From Lacrimispora xylanolytica (GTDB lineage Bacteria; Bacillota; Clostridia; Lachnospirales; Lachnospiraceae): a stretch of 64,000 bases of DNA. Under the pieces are notes generated by a model, which saw only the letters and a list, made by a program, of their open reading frames with translations, ran no database searches and was not told the origin of the DNA. The translations under genes were made by a program, and so were the position numbers. The stretch is taken from NCBI RefSeq assembly GCF_026723765.1, contig NZ_CP113524.1, positions 1-64,000 of the forward strand, in the 5' to 3' direction. How positions within the stretch are numbered: position 1 is the stretch's first letter; every line of letters starts with the position of its first letter. Positions 26,095-41,300 of the stretch are shown here, piece after piece.

Positions 26095-26125
26095 TTAAGT
26101 ATCAATTTCTATTGGAATGTTAACA
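26095..26125 (-). promoter_or_regulatory. Possible BirA-type operator upstream of bioY
   Basis: GTTAAG at 26095-26100 and GTTAAC at 26120-26125 resemble BirA half-sites, but the 19-base spacer is slightly longer than the usual arrangement. One half-site has a mismatch. Context (bioY leader) favours it; the motif alone is weak. Confidence 0.3.
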
Positions 26126-26346
26126 TAGGAGAAAATGATTGTCAACTTAAAAGTTATTAATGGTTTACAATTCGTTTTCCCTTAGAAAAAAATTAATAGA
26201 AAATATAAGTGTGAAATGGAAAAAATGGAAAAAATAACCACCATGTAACCAGGTTTTTATATACTTTAATTATTGATATAAAATTAAGATATTTGTCTGA
26301 TAAATAATACCGTTTCTTATGGAAAACGGGGAAGTGGAGGTATGAT

Positions 26347-29300
26347 ATGAAAAATATCAGAAGAAGAGCAAGCCGCTTAAAGAGAGCGGTTGCCTGGTTA
26401 CTCACCGCTGCTATTGTAAGTGGTAATGTATCTCAGCTGGGAGCAATGACTTCATACGGAGCAGAGCGCAGCTTACATACAACCGCTACGCCATCAAGCG
26501 CAGATCTGGCGTCACCGTCAGAGGCAACACCAGCCGAGGCCAGAAAGGTGATCGATGTAACTGTCACCCAGTCAGCCATTTTAAAAGTACTTAAGAAAGA
26601 TTCCGACCGCAGGCCGGAATTTAACGAAGACCAGGTTCCTTTTGAAGGGGAACAGAAAGATCTTGTCATAGAAAAGATATATGAAGAGCTGGAGGGAAAA
26701 ACTCTGATTCTTCAGAGAAAAGTGGGGAAAGCCATGTATCTGGTGGTGGTGTCCGACACTTTGGGGGGAGATCCATTTTCTGACTTTGACCCATCAGACA
26801 GAATCAGCCAGGAAGCTGCCCTAAAAAATGTTCAGGTGATTGGCGTTAATGGATACAAAGACAGGGAGTGTCAGTTCAGGCTTAGAATCACTGGAGAGGA
26901 TATAACCATTACAGAAGCCTCCATCAGTGAATTTGCTGTGGTGGGTGAGAATGAAACGGATCCAGACGGGGTAAAGCCTGTAAGCCCTGAACCCGTTAAT
27001 GCCTCCGGTGGGGCTGGCTCAAATGCTTCTCAGACGGTTACAGGGAAAACCGGACAGGAACAAAGTGGTGAAACTACCGGTACGGGGACACAAAATACGG
27101 AAACACAAAATACCGAAACACAAAACTCGGAAACACAAGACACAGAGACCCAGAATACAGAAGCACAGAATACAGACACACAGAATATAGAAACAAAAAA
27201 CACAGACACACAAAGTACAGACACACAAGATACGCAGACACAAAATGCGGAAACTAAAAATATCGGAACAAAAGACAACGGAACAAAAAATAACGAAACG
27301 AATAACAGTAATTCAGAAGGCAGCGAAACAAAGAATACAGGAAATAAAAGCAACGTATCCAATTCCCATAAAACTGATTCAGAGAATCCTAAATCAGAAG
27401 CTGAAAAAGGATTTTCCGGTGATACTGCGTTGAAGCAGGGAAATGACTCTGAAAAACAAGCAGAGCGCCGTGAAGCAGGGAAGGATTCTAACGAAGCAGC
27501 AGATAAGAGCGGGCTTACTGTATCCATTTCAAAACACCAGCTCCCGGTTCTGCTTGAGTCCAGACCTGACATTGCCACAGCTTCTCAGGCTGAGGCAGAC
27601 CCACAGGTGTTTGATGGAGCAGATATCATTTCCCTGGGTGACAGATCCTTATCTGATAAGGAGCGGGAATCTCTCATGGGAATAAAGGAAGATACCTCTC
27701 TGTTTTCATTTTTTAATGAAACCACCTTTGATCTTGTGGTCAGAAGCTTTGGGATCACCACCTTAAGCTCCGAAATCAACAGTGAGGTTAAGCTGACACC
27801 TTATGAGACAGCGCTTTCCTATTACGGTCCGGATGCTGAGGATAAGAAGAACGTGGTGGAGCTTCATCTTACCCAGAGCCAGTCAGGTGCTATTAAGGCA
27901 GGAATCATATACAGCTATACCTTGACCTACGCCATGCAGACTGCTCCTGTTTATGAGTATGCTGCCGGTGGAAAGCTATCTCTTTTTGACCTTTATGAGG
28001 ATGCCAGGATAGAATTTACGGTTCCGGAAGGGATTCATTTAGAAGAAAAGGCTGGAAAGGTCACCCTGATATCTCAGGGGAATGGCCAAAGCGTTTATGA
28101 AATTCATGTAGGAAATGATAAGAGTGAAATAGTGCCCGGAAAGCTTGACAGCATCACCATCAACGCCTGGATCGACGGAAATGGAGAGCGGGCGGAAGGC
28201 GAAGCTTTTACATTGCCGGAGGACAGCGTGGTTTTTTATGCCAAGGTAAAGGTGGCAGACAAAACAGATAAAGAAAATATTACCTATCCAGGAAGCATTG
28301 AGACAACGACTTATGGGGAGCAGCCGGGGGACACCTCCCTTCGTCTCGTATCTGATGACAGCTGGCATATTAAAAAGCGGGTTTACCCCAATGATAATTC
28401 CTATGTGGTGGTGCGGGATGATAATGGGACGCCACTGTATGTAGATATCACCTATCTTATTGAAGTCGGTATGAAGGGCAGCTCTGGTGACATCTCAAGA
28501 CAGCCGGGGGGAACTATTTATCAGACCTACGGGCGAACCGGATTTGAAAAGGATTCTTATAAGATCACAGACTCTCTGTCCATAAAGACTGAGGGAGTGC
28601 CGGAGGCCATGAAACCAATAAAAGTCACTGGCGTTTGGGCCGATGGATCAAAGCTTGAGACCATAAGCCAGGAAGATGGTTCCATATCCATTTCCCAGTA
28701 TAAGACCCAGGGGCAAAATGGAGCCGACCATATTTACGTATCCAATCAGGCACCGACCTATAGCTCTTATCTGGTAACTGCCCGCTATCCTTATGAGCCG
28801 TTTTTGTTAAAGTACAACGATTCCAGAATTTCAGATTCGTCTGTCTTTACCATAACAAACAAAGCCCAGCTGGAATATGCGAAGCTTGGAACCGGAAACT
28901 TGGTTCGGGAAGATTCCCACGCAGATGTTAAGATTCATGAGGTCAACCGTCCGGCAGTCATCCGCATTAAAAAGCAGATTGACGAAGGGGTAGGTACCAT
29001 CAGAGATTATGGTCTATCCATGGAGCAGGAGTATCCTGGTATGGCTGGATTTCAGATTTATTCTCTGGATGGTTCCGGTAAGGAAACGCCTTATGAAAAT
29101 TACACGGTCATTGATTCAAATGGGAAGAAAATAGATTCAAAGAGCATTTTGGTAAATCCGTCCGTGGAACCGGGAGAAGAAGGTAGCTATGCAACCTCTG
29201 ACCGGGGATATATTGAGATTCAGGTCGATCCTGGCACCTATATCATCCGGGAAGATAAAATGCCTGCAGGCACTGCATTTGCCAGGGCGAAAAAAGGTGA

Positions 29301-32300
29301 TAAGTCCTTCGTAACGGATAACAACATAGAGCTTAGCTTAAAGGAAGGAGAACGGGAAGAAGTTACTGTGGTCAATGGGGTCATTGGAAAGGGCTCCATA
29401 GAATTTTATAAAAAGGCCCAGATGTGGGGAAATGGGAATACCAGTGAACCTCGTTTAACTGGCCTGGAAGGGGCAGAATTCTCCTTGCTTGAAAAGAAAT
29501 CCGACGGTTCCTTTTCAGAGGTGAAAACAGTAAAATCCGATAGCAATGGATTTGTCCAGTTTAAGCCAGTATCACCTGGTGATTATGTTGTCCGGGAAAA
29601 AAGCGCCAATGGCTATATTCTGGATTCCAGGGACTATCCGGTAACGGTAAAGGCTGGAGAGATTTCTCGTGTAACAGAAGGAGATAACACCATCATCAAT
29701 ACCTTAAATGAGGGCCGGGTGAACGTGACAAAGCTGGTACAGAATAACAGCGGTTCTTATATTCCGGTTCCGTCAGGCTTTCAAAGTGATTTTATTGATA
29801 AGTTCTGGATTGAGAAATTTACAGAAAGCAGCAAATGGGAAAAAGTGACCATCGGATCAAAGACTACCTATTCCCTTGACGGAAACAGCCAGTTTAATGT
29901 AAATCTCCCTGTGATGGGAAAGGATGGCTTAAAGGTAAAATATCGTCTGGTGGAGTTGGTACCAGATGGATATTCCAATGGAAACCGGCCAGAGGATGGT
30001 TTTACCCAGGAGATAATTTCTGGAAAGACCTATCTCTATAAAGAATTTACCCTGACTCCACTTAAAACAAATGAGCTGGAGGTAAAGAACAACAAGGGTG
30101 GAACCTTAAAGCTTAATAAAACGGTTTGGACCATTAACAGCAATGGAACTTTAAATAAGAATGCTTCTAAACAGAATTACCGCTTTAAGCTTTATTCCTC
30201 AGAGAAAAATGGGGGAGGCCTTTTTGAAGTTAACAATGGAACCATTTATACCACAGATGGAAATGGTGCCATTACCGTCAAAGGCCTTGATGTTACAAAG
30301 AAGTATTACTGGTACGAAGTATCAACAGGTGCCCGTCTGGAATCGGATGACCCTGAGAAAATGATGGAAGCTTATATCGATGGCAGCAAGCAGCCGGTGA
30401 TTGGACCCTTTGAGCTTAGCCGGGAGCAGGATACCAGTGTAAGCGCCTGTAATGTTCCTCAGAAGGTTCCTTACTGGTTCTATAAGTATGACATCACAAA
30501 CAACAAAGCAAGCATCAGTGCTAAATTTAAAATAACCAGACAGGATAATGGTCAGGAAGTATATTCAGGAGCCATAACTCAGGGCGGAAAATTTATATTA
30601 CTGGATCCTGGCACCACATATGTGGTTGAGGAAACAGAAGCTCCTAAAAACTTTGTGAAAGAGGAAACCAGCACCATAACAACGCCAAATGGACCAGTGA
30701 CTAAGAATTTGCTGGATGGCTGGTTCTCCACCTCAAAGCCCTTAAAAAAGATTTATAATAAGCCTTACAAAGAAGTCAGATTAAAGAAGATACTTCATCA
30801 GGCTGACGGTACCACCACAAGCAATGTTTCCATATCCTTTGAGGCTTATACAAAGGATGGAAACGGCTTTCACCAGGCAGTGCTCCCAAGTGGAAGCAGT
30901 TCTTTGGTATCCAACCAATATCAGCCCGTAGCACCTGGGACATATTACTTTAAGGAATCCGTACCAGGAGGAATCATCAACCCCCGTTTCCTTCTTTCCC
31001 AACAAAGAGATGGTATTTATAACGGATATGAAATTAGAGAATCCCAGATTTATTACGGTCCATTTACCATAGCAGCAGCCGTGACAGCAAACGAAAAGAA
31101 GATGGATCTTAATTTCAACGGCCAGCCTTTTGAAAACTACCAGAATCTTGGAAGAGTCAAGGTGACAAAAAAGGATGCACTTAAGGGCACGGTAGTAAAG
31201 GGTGCGGTTCTTGGCATCTTTAACCGGAATGAATTTAACGAAAATGACTGGGAAAACAGCATTCAGAAAGCCATTCAGCAAAAGACCAGCGATGGAAACG
31301 GTCAGGTAATCTTTGACAGCAGTGCCTTAAGAATCTTTGATGACAACGGCAGCAGAATCTCTTATGTCATTGCTGAAATATCACCACCAGCTGGATATCT
31401 TCAGTCTTACCAGGTGATTAACACCTATTTAAAAGAAGGAACCGTCATTACCACGGAAAATGGTGTGGCAGGCGGGAATGAGCTTATCATTAAAAATGAA
31501 CCAAAGCTTACCATACGGACTCAGAAATACTGGCAGGATAGCTGGAATGACCAGTTTTATCCCTATAACCGTATCCTTGGCAATGTAAAGCTGGCTCTTT
31601 ATAAGGTGAATGCTTCGAATCCGGGACTTGCGGATTACGTAACAACAGAGACCACCAATCCCTATGATGGAATTGCCACGTTCCAGGACATCAACCGGAA
31701 TGATACGTATTTTGTTGCAGAGGTAAAGGTACCGGACAGACAGGAAACAGGTCTTTCCTTTGACCTTAACATGGGAGATAAAAAGCCGCTTCCACTGGAA
31801 AACGGCGAGCCAATAAAGACCCTGAATGTAAGGGATCTGGAATCTGTCTACAACGCCATCCGGTATACGGGAAAGGATTTAAATAATACCACAGATTCCC
31901 TGGTTCAAAACACCAGCCCCCTTTATAATTACCGGTCATGGGTTCAGTTTAACGTATTAAAGGTCTGTGCCGGAGTCTGGCCTAATGGAATACCTCATTG
32001 GCAGGAGAAAGTAAATGGAGCCAAATTCACTCTGTATAAGATGCTTGATGATACCAAGTCACTTGCCTCCATACAGTTAAAGGATTTACAGGATAAGGGT
32101 AGATTTGAAGCTGTGGACCATTACGAAAGCGGAACCAGAATTGATCCAAAAACAGGAGCCAGGGCTGACGGGGAGTTTGATACTGGTATCCTGGAAGCAG
32201 GAAAGGTATACTGGCTGGTAGAGGATGAGGCAGCGGTTGGATACGTTCTGCCAAATGGCCCCCAGATCGTTGGTGTTTTCGTACCAAAGGATGGAGGGTA

Positions 32301-35300
32301 TCAAGGCTGGGAGGCAATCCGCCATACCTATGAGAACGGCAGGAATAACCGTATTGCAAAAATTACTAATATCCACGGAGATGGCCCAGGCGGGCTTTCC
32401 CGGTATCATTTCCAGATAGCCCTTAATAAATGGCTAAAGGATGAAACAAAAACAGGAGAGCCTACCCTTCTTGGAGGAGCAAAGTTCCAGATATGGCTCT
32501 TAGACCCGGAAACAAAAGAAAAGCTGATTCCTGTTGATGTGATTGAAACAGGGCTGGAATCAGACGGAGCCTATAAAACCGGCTACGGATTATCAAAAAT
32601 TATTAATTTTGATACCTTAAAGAAAAAGCTGGAAGAAAAGAATTTATACCGTGACGATTTATTTAAAGTAAATGAGGAGAAGCATCAGCTTCAGGCAGAG
32701 TTTGCCCTGGAAGAAATCTATGCTCCGTCCAAGGTCCGTCTTGACCCAACTCTTCACTATTTAACGGCTACGGTAGAAAAGGATAAGGATTTTATTGATA
32801 CTCAGTATTTCTGGGATAAGACAAAGGATAACAGCCACCGTCTCATGAATATTCTCTCCTCAGAATATCCGGTGACCCTTGTAAAATACGGCTATGTACC
32901 AGATACCAGTACGTTTGGAAAAACAGACGATGCTCTTGACGGTATGAACATAACCAGAACCCCACTTTCCGGAGTACAGATGGAGCTATGGAAGTATCAG
33001 TGGAAGGATACCGGATACGAATATGTGAAGCTTCAGACGTATACAACAGGAAATGACGGACGCGTAGTGGTCCCGGGGGGGCTTTCCTCCGGTCATTACC
33101 GAATCAGGGAGATTCTTCCTGGTAAGCTGGCTGACACTTATATCAACATGTACAATGGGCAGGCCGGGCTTTACCGCTATTTTACGGTAGGAAGCTCACC
33201 CCTTACGGTAAATGTTTATAACCCGGAAAAACCAAACCTTACCATTGAAAAGACTACTTGGAACGGGGAAAAGCCGGATGGCTTTAGTGGAATCGGCTTT
33301 ACCATTAAAAAAGACAATGGGGCAACGGTAAATGCCACTGTGAAAAAGGAGGAGGATGGCAGATTCATTGCCAGGTTTACCGGACTTGAAAGCGGCCCCT
33401 ATACCTTACTGAAGGAAGATTTAAGTAATAGTGCTTCCCAGATTGTTACAGGCAGCTATTTTGAACCTCAGAAGTTTTATGTAGGCTACGCACCAAAAGC
33501 AGACGGGGAGCAGGTGGCTTTATGGCCGGTAGATGGCAGTGTAACGGGAAATGTATCCACCTTAAGCGTTAAAAATCCAAGGCTTTCTGACCTAACCATC
33601 CGAAAAACGGATGGAGAAACAGAAATCAGTGATTCCAGCTTAAAGGGTGCCTCCTTCCATTTGGAATACATGAAGTTCCGGTCAGGAATTGACTATTCCC
33701 AGGGACAGCTATCCAATGTGGAGGACCCCGGATATCAAAAGCCAGTTCAGGGCTTTATCCAGGCAGCAGGTGCGCTCATAGACCAGGGCGACGGCTCCTA
33801 TTTGTTAAAGAACTGTGAACCAGGCTGGTATCGGATCACGGAGGTTAAGGCACCAGAAGGCTATACAAAAGAAACGACTCCTGTGGTAGTGGCAGTGACT
33901 GGAGACATGGGTGCTGCTTATAAGCATACAGAAGTTTCCATTGCCAACAGGAAAAAAGCAGAGCTTACCATTACAAAGAACCTGGAGTTTGGAGAAGGCT
34001 TCCTGAAAGATGGAAACTTAGAAGATAAACTTCCGGCTCAGATTGTGTTTGATGTTTACACTTATTATAACAACGGGTACCATCAGGTGCTTGATGAAAC
34101 CGGAACACCAGTTCAGGTTAAAATCAACCAGTTTACAGCAAAAGACGGTTATTATACCGGAAGTCAGAAAGTATTACTCCCTCAAAATCCGGAAGGAGGT
34201 GCCTATTACTTAAAGGAGCAGGAGCAGCCAGACTGGAGCATTTCTAAGGAGAATGGCATTGAGAATGGAACTCCCACTGGAGATGGATACTTCCAGGCAG
34301 GAGGAGGAGCTGATTTTACCTCAAAAAATCCTGTCTCAGTAACCGTGAAGAACCAGTATGCAAAAGCAAAGGTATTGTTAACAAAGGTAAATGGAGATGA
34401 TCCGTCAAAGAAACTGACCGGAGGAAGCTTCCAGCTATATGCAGACCCTGAGTTTCAGAATAAAGTAGGAGATTTTGTGGAAGTCGGCCAGAGCGGTATC
34501 TATGAGATCATCTTCTCCACAAAGCTTTACCATGACGGACAGTATTATATCAAGGAAGCAAGCGCACCAGCCGGTTACATTGGCATAACAACTGCTTATC
34601 CGGAAGGAGGGCTTCTTGCAGAAACGGGGAAGACCACAGAAATCACCATGCCCAATAAGAGCGGTGTAGACTTAAAAATTACAAAGTTAAGTGGTATGGG
34701 AGATACAGAAACATTAAAGCCCGGCATTTCCTTCGAGCTTTATAAAAAGTCTTCTACTGGAGAATGGAACTATGTGACCGCGGGAGTTACAGACAAGAAT
34801 GGAGCCATTTCCTTCCTTGGGCTTTCCATGGAACCATCGGAGTCTTACGCCATTTACGAGGCTAAGGAGAGGGAGCATGGATTCTTAACGTATCGTATGG
34901 ATACCTTTGAAGGAAGCAAAGGACTGATTAAGCCCATTCTTACAGATGTAAACAAGAATGGCGAGACCATCAACGGCCTGGAGCTTTATGTACTGGCGGA
35001 TGAAAATACGGTTCTGCCAGGGGTATATGAGTTCAAGGCCCATAACCAGGAGGCACTGCCTCTTAAGGTATTTAAAAATGATATTAACAGACAGGATAAC
35101 CCGGATTCTTCTATAAGTGCCATCATAAAGGTAACAGATAAGAAAACCGGGAAACAGGTGGGAGACCAGATGCTTGTTCCTTATGGTGAAGCCGGAACCA
35201 GTATACTGCTTCTTCCCGGAACGTATGAGGTAGAAGAAACAGAGGTTCAGGAAAATCAGAAGGGCTATATCATAAACCGGGATGATGACAGAACCATTTT

Positions 35301-38300
35301 AAAGAAAGAGGTGACCATAGAAAAGGGAAAAACACCTCAGGCACTTGAATTTACCAATGTTAAGCAGAAAACAGAGCTGGCTATGGAAAAAACATCGCTC
35401 ACCACGTCTTTAAAGGATTTATGGTGGAATGACGGCCAGACCGTAACCTATACCCTGACGACCCGTGTTACAAACACCATTCCACTTGATGGGTTCGTGA
35501 TAAAGGACCGGGGGCTTACCATGCTAAATGCCGGAAAGAGTGTTCTTCCTGAATCTGAATATACCAATGAAAAGTACACCATAACTTCCATAAAGCTGGG
35601 GAAAGCTACGGAGCAGAACCGGATTAAGGGAGGAAAAACAGGCACCATTATGGCAGATGTAGCCTTCTACGATTTTAAGGGCAGCCAGGTGGGAAGCGTA
35701 CAAAGCGTAAAGGTATCCGGCGACGGTGAAATCGCCCTCATCCGTCCCGTAAGCGGAAAGAATGTGAAGTCCTTCCAGATCAGCTACCGGGATGATACCT
35801 TAAAGAATTCAACCGACCACAAATACCTTCTGGGCCAGGATTTCACACCGGGAAGTGTGGAGGTTACGGCTAAACTGTTCCGGCAGGATGCAAAGCTGTC
35901 TGACGGCAGCTATAAGGAAGAGATCAAGTATATCAATAACCAGGCAGATGCAGTGATGAGCTACCGGGAATGGGATGGAAAAGGCACATTGAGCCAGGAG
36001 ATAAAAAAGAAAGAGCAGACTTCTTTCGTAAACATTCCGATTACCCAAAGCAAGGCACCTGTCATAACCGCGGAGAAGAATGTCACTCCTATGAAAGAGG
36101 TTCAGGCAAATGACATTTTAACCTACACCCTGACCGTGAAAAATGTGACAAAGAGCAATGATCCTGACATCGTCCCATTAAGAAAACCGGTACTCATTGA
36201 CCATATACCGGAAGGGGTTACTGTTTCAGGGGAATCCGAAGGGGAAGACCGAATCTTAAAGGCAGTCCGTATTGTAAGTGGGCCTTCCGGAGTTGGCATT
36301 GAAAAGACCGTGAAAAAGGTGGATGCCCTTACCGGACAGGAGACCCTGTTTATACTTCTAAACGGAGAGCTAAAGCAGAATGAACGGGTTACCGTAGAGG
36401 TTCAGGCTAAGGTGGCAGGAAACATTGTCAGCTATGGAAAGAATATTTTAAATAAGCTTTATGTTACCAGTGATGTGCTTCAGCCCCCATTTTCCTTAAA
36501 TAAGACAGGTGCCTCCTTTATGGTGGAAACCAATTCAGGGGATCAGTGGCCAAGTGCTGACTTACCAGGGGGCGTTCTCCTACCAGATGAAAAATACCGC
36601 TCTTATGGGTACGTATCCGATTCTGCAGAGAACTTCATGAGCACTGGAACAGGACTCAGACTTTTTAAGGAGGTCAAAGGTAACTTAGATACGAGATTTG
36701 TGTCAGGCACCACAGCAGGAAGAACGGCAAAGACCATTGATGGAGACGGCGATTCTTCGAATGATGGTTCTGTATTATACCGCTTGACCATAAACAACGA
36801 TTCCACGACCAACTACGTTTCCAAGCTGCAGCTTATGGATATTCTTCCTGCCAAGGGAGATTTAAATGCAGACAGCAATAACCGTTTGAGTGACTACAGG
36901 CTGAAATTTGAAAACATCCAGTCCATTTCCATTGAAAATCAAAAGGATGAAAGCAATCCAGGACGAAAGGTTGAGGACTTTAATTACCAGCTGTCTTATT
37001 CCAATGAACCATTTGACAATAAAAATACGGTGAAGACAGCTAAAAATGGAGTCATAAATGACAATAGCAATGGTTTCTGGTCTGGCAGCAGCAGCGATCC
37101 ATCTGCGTTCCGGTTAAAGATTACTGACAATGACTTTTACCTGGCCCCAGGGGAGAACCTGGTAATCGTATACAAAACAACGGTACCGTATAAAGCGGCA
37201 AAAGAGCTGGAAGAAGTTGCATATGGATATGCGGTCAATGATTTTGCTCTTACCTACAGCTATAGAGAAGGCGGTTCGACTGGAAATGAGAAGGCAACCG
37301 GACAGATTCAAAACAGCAACGCCACACAGGTGCTCTTAGTGCCTGGAGATGTAAAGGTGTCCGGCCGTATCTTTATTGATGAAAACAACAGCGGACTGCA
37401 AAATAAGAATCCTGAAAAGGATCATCTGCTTACGGATCTTCTGCCCGTACTGACATCTGGCTATTTTAATGTAGCCATAATCAAGTACAGTAAGAACGGA
37501 GACGACGAGGTGACCGGGGCAGCAGGCTCAGATGCCAGATTTACCTTTGGGGGACTGACTCCTGCCAAACCCTTTGGAATCCTGGGAACCCAATTTACAC
37601 AGGCAGAAGAAAGCAGCTGGTATCAAAACCAGGCGTTAAATGTATCAAAGCTGAAGGGCGATGATCCGGCTCACTACAGGATTCGGGTGACCACAGGCGC
37701 AATGCCGGCGGGTTATGAAGACCTGATATTAAAACTATCAAAACCATTTATGACATCAAATGGAGAGAATGGAGAGGCTGGAAGATCCAGACTGCCCTCA
37801 TCCTTAAAGGAGGGCGGCAGTAATTACGCGGAGAGCCTTGACAGCAATTTTAAGGAAGGAAAAGCGGGTTACACATCCGAAGACTTCTTCTTATGGTCCA
37901 CCTCTGGGGAGTATGATACCACCAAGGATATCGGCTTTGTGCCATACCGCAATGTAAAGGTGAAAAAGACGGATTCCTATGGAAATCCAGTGGAGGGCGT
38001 GCACTTTAGCGTTTACGGACCATTTACCAATGAAGAGCTGGCTGAGCTTGAAAGGACCGGAATTACAGATGTGAAGGCGCTGGGTGCTCCCGCAGCAGAA
38101 GGAAATACGGCTTTAAAAGACGAGGAAGCCCTCTTCCAGGCAGGAGACTTATTCTATTACCGAAACTACATCGTTGCGGAAGATGGGGTGCCTGAGGGGT
38201 ATGAGAAGGAGCGTGCCACATCTCCTGATATGGAGCTTATGAAATCCTATCAGGTAGCGAATCAGAAAGCATGGGTTCTTAGAAGCAAGGAATTTAAGAC

Positions 38301-41300
38301 AGAGGAGAACCCGATTCCCAGCGTTGTTACGGTTAAGAATGCCTATAAAAATGGATCACTCACCTTTAATAAGATCGATGAGGCCACTGGAAAAGGTTTA
38401 CCGGGAGCCGCATTCCTGTTAAAGAAGCAGGGTGACGTGCCGGAATTTGCCTGGAAGGCATTTACAGCCGCTGTGATAGAAAGCCAGAATGCAATGGGAG
38501 TGGCTAAGGCAGAGGAAACAGACCAGGGACTGGAATTTGAAACACTGACAGGAGCTGTTTCCCTGACAGGAATTCCTTATGGCTCCTACACCTTATCTGA
38601 AACCCGGGTACCGGAAGGCTATGACATCACAAAGAAAGTGAAAGATCTGGACTTTAAGATTACAAAAGATGGGCAGGAAGTAACACTTCCTGAAATCTCT
38701 GACAACAAGATCACCAATGCAAGGACCGGTTACAGTCTGACCTTGCGAAAGACTGATAACACAGGCAACCAACAGGTAGAGGGTATATCCTTTGCCATTG
38801 AAGGGCCTGGAACGTATGAGAGTAAATCCTTTATTCCATTTTCCAGGGACCGTCTCGTGATTAAGGATAGTACGAACACCGGATATGAGGTGAAAGAAAC
38901 GAATCAGGAAGGGCTTATAACCTGGAATCTTCCTTATGGAGATTATCAGATTAAGGAGTTTACCAAGGAGGGGTATGAATCCATAGAACCCTTCTATGTG
39001 AGAATCGCTGCCAATGGTGACGTTTCCATTCTGGGCTCTGACATAAGAAAAGAGCTTACCCTTCTAAATTCCAAGCAGAAGGAAATCAACCTGTCCGTAG
39101 AAAACACCATAAAGACAGCACCTCTTATCATTGAAAAGCTGGATGGGGAAACTCATCAGCCAGTAGCTGGAGCAGAATTTGAGCTTAGGGGATCCTCCTT
39201 GATTCCGGGAGCATTTAAGACCTACCAAAAGCATATTACAGGTCTTGGTGTGTCTCATGTGATATCAGGGGAAGACGAGGGCGGACTCTTTATCCGTTAT
39301 CAGGTGACCGGCACTGATAAAAAAGGAACCGGAACTCTGACTCAGATTCCTTATGGAAGCTACACGTTACAGGAAACAAAGGCACCCGATGGCTATATTC
39401 TGGAACCAGGTAAGGAGTGGAGAAGAGAATTTAAGCTGGAAAGCCCTGAGGGCTTAAGCCTGACAGGGGAAGATGGAATTGTAAATGAACCTCATGTATT
39501 AAAGATTGAAAAGCAGGATGAGGTCACGAAAAAAGTTCTCTCTGGCGCAGAATTTACCCTTGTTACACAAGATGGAACCTATGTGAGCCTTAATGAAGCC
39601 CTTTCTTATGCTGGTGTAAGAGAAAATGAAGATAGCACCACTCGCTTTATTACGGGAGAGGACGGAACGGTCACAATTAAGCGTCTGCCACCAGGAGAAT
39701 ACACCTTAAAGGAAACAAAAGCCCCAGCCAATTATTCACTGGCGGGTGATACAAAAATTACGGTACTATCATCCGGCAACCGGGAAACAGTGGTGATATA
39801 TGATGTGAGGAGCGAGGCCAGAATCAGGCTGTTAAAGACGGCTGCCCACGACCATGACAGGAAGCTTTCAGGAGCAGTCTTTGAAATCTACTCTGATCAG
39901 GATTTAAAAACATTAAAAGGTACAATTACCACTGGAACCGATGGAGTCGGAGAATCAGATATGCTGCCCCTTGGCATCTATTATGTAGCAGAGAAAGACG
40001 CCCCGGCGGGCTATGAACGAAGTGACAACGTCTATTCTGTCACCTTAAAGGAAGACAGTGAGGCAGTCACGGTACGTTCAGACGGAAATGATTTCATCAT
40101 CAATCATTACGGTACCGGAGCACTTGTATTTGATAAGACAGACAAAGAGACTGGCGAGAAGCTAAAAGAAGCCCGGTTCTCTGTGACGGTAAAGAAAGTC
40201 CAGGTAGAGGGAGCGTGGAATGACTTTATCTCCATTTTAGAAAAACAGAGTCAGGATGAACTTCTTTCTATGGGAATCAGTGATTTAACGGCAGGGGAAG
40301 GTAAGCTGCAGTTTACAACGGTGGACGGTCACGTATCCTTAAAAGGGCTTCCTTTTGGAACGTATACCTTGAAAGAGGAGAAAGCCCCGGAAGGTTATTT
40401 AAGCTTAAGCGGAAAGACAGAGATAGATTTTACCCTGTCAGATGCCAAACGGGAAGCCGATTTAGGAAATAACAATATCATTGTAAATGAGCGGGCAGAA
40501 TTTGAAATCCAGCTAAGGAAAGTGGATAATCTGGGATGGAGCATCAGCGGAATGCAGTTTCGCATTCTGGGACCGGGAAAATACGAAGACGGGGGAATCC
40601 TTTCCCTGTTTGGAGCAGAACGGTTCCATTCAGACGATGACTCAGGAACCGGAATATTTACCACTGGGGAAGACGGAATCATAAAGCTGGGCTTAAAGCA
40701 TGGAGATTATCAGTTAAAAGAAATTGCCACAGACCGGTACGATTCCTTGGAGCCCTTCTATATCCGGGTGAATAAGGATGGAACCATAACCGTGTTAAAA
40801 AATCCGGACGGAAAGGTTTCCGTATCCAGCGATAAGTCGTCAGAACTGTTTGTGACCAATCAGATCAGCACCGGAAGAATGGAGCTTGAAAAGGTAGACA
40901 GCGAGGAAAAGGGAATCCGGCTTAATGGAGCAGAATTTACCCTTACCAGTCTGGAAACTCTGGTGCCGGGTGCCTGGGACAGCTACAGAAATCTGGCTGC
41001 GTCTCAGGGAGCTGTTTGGGATAAGAACGGGGTAAAGGGAAATACCATTACCTTCACCCTTCAGGGAAAGGGAGCCATTGAGAACCTGCCTTACGGAACC
41101 TATCGGCTGACAGAAACAAAAGCCCCGGATGGTTATGTTCTTGGGACTCAGCCATGGACCAGGGAGTTTACCATTGGAAGCAGCCAAAAAGAGGTTCTCT
41201 ACACCACCTCCGGCCTGTTAACAAAGACGGAAGGACCAGTGGAAAATATGCCGTCAGCCATTACCATAATCAAAACCAATGCAGTATTGGCAGATCTAAG

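Noticed and set aside
27030-27578. 182-residue minus-strand frame inside the giant gene
   Set aside because: It is a by-product of the 15-bp repeats read in reverse (cysteine/valine-rich low complexity) with no ribosome site.
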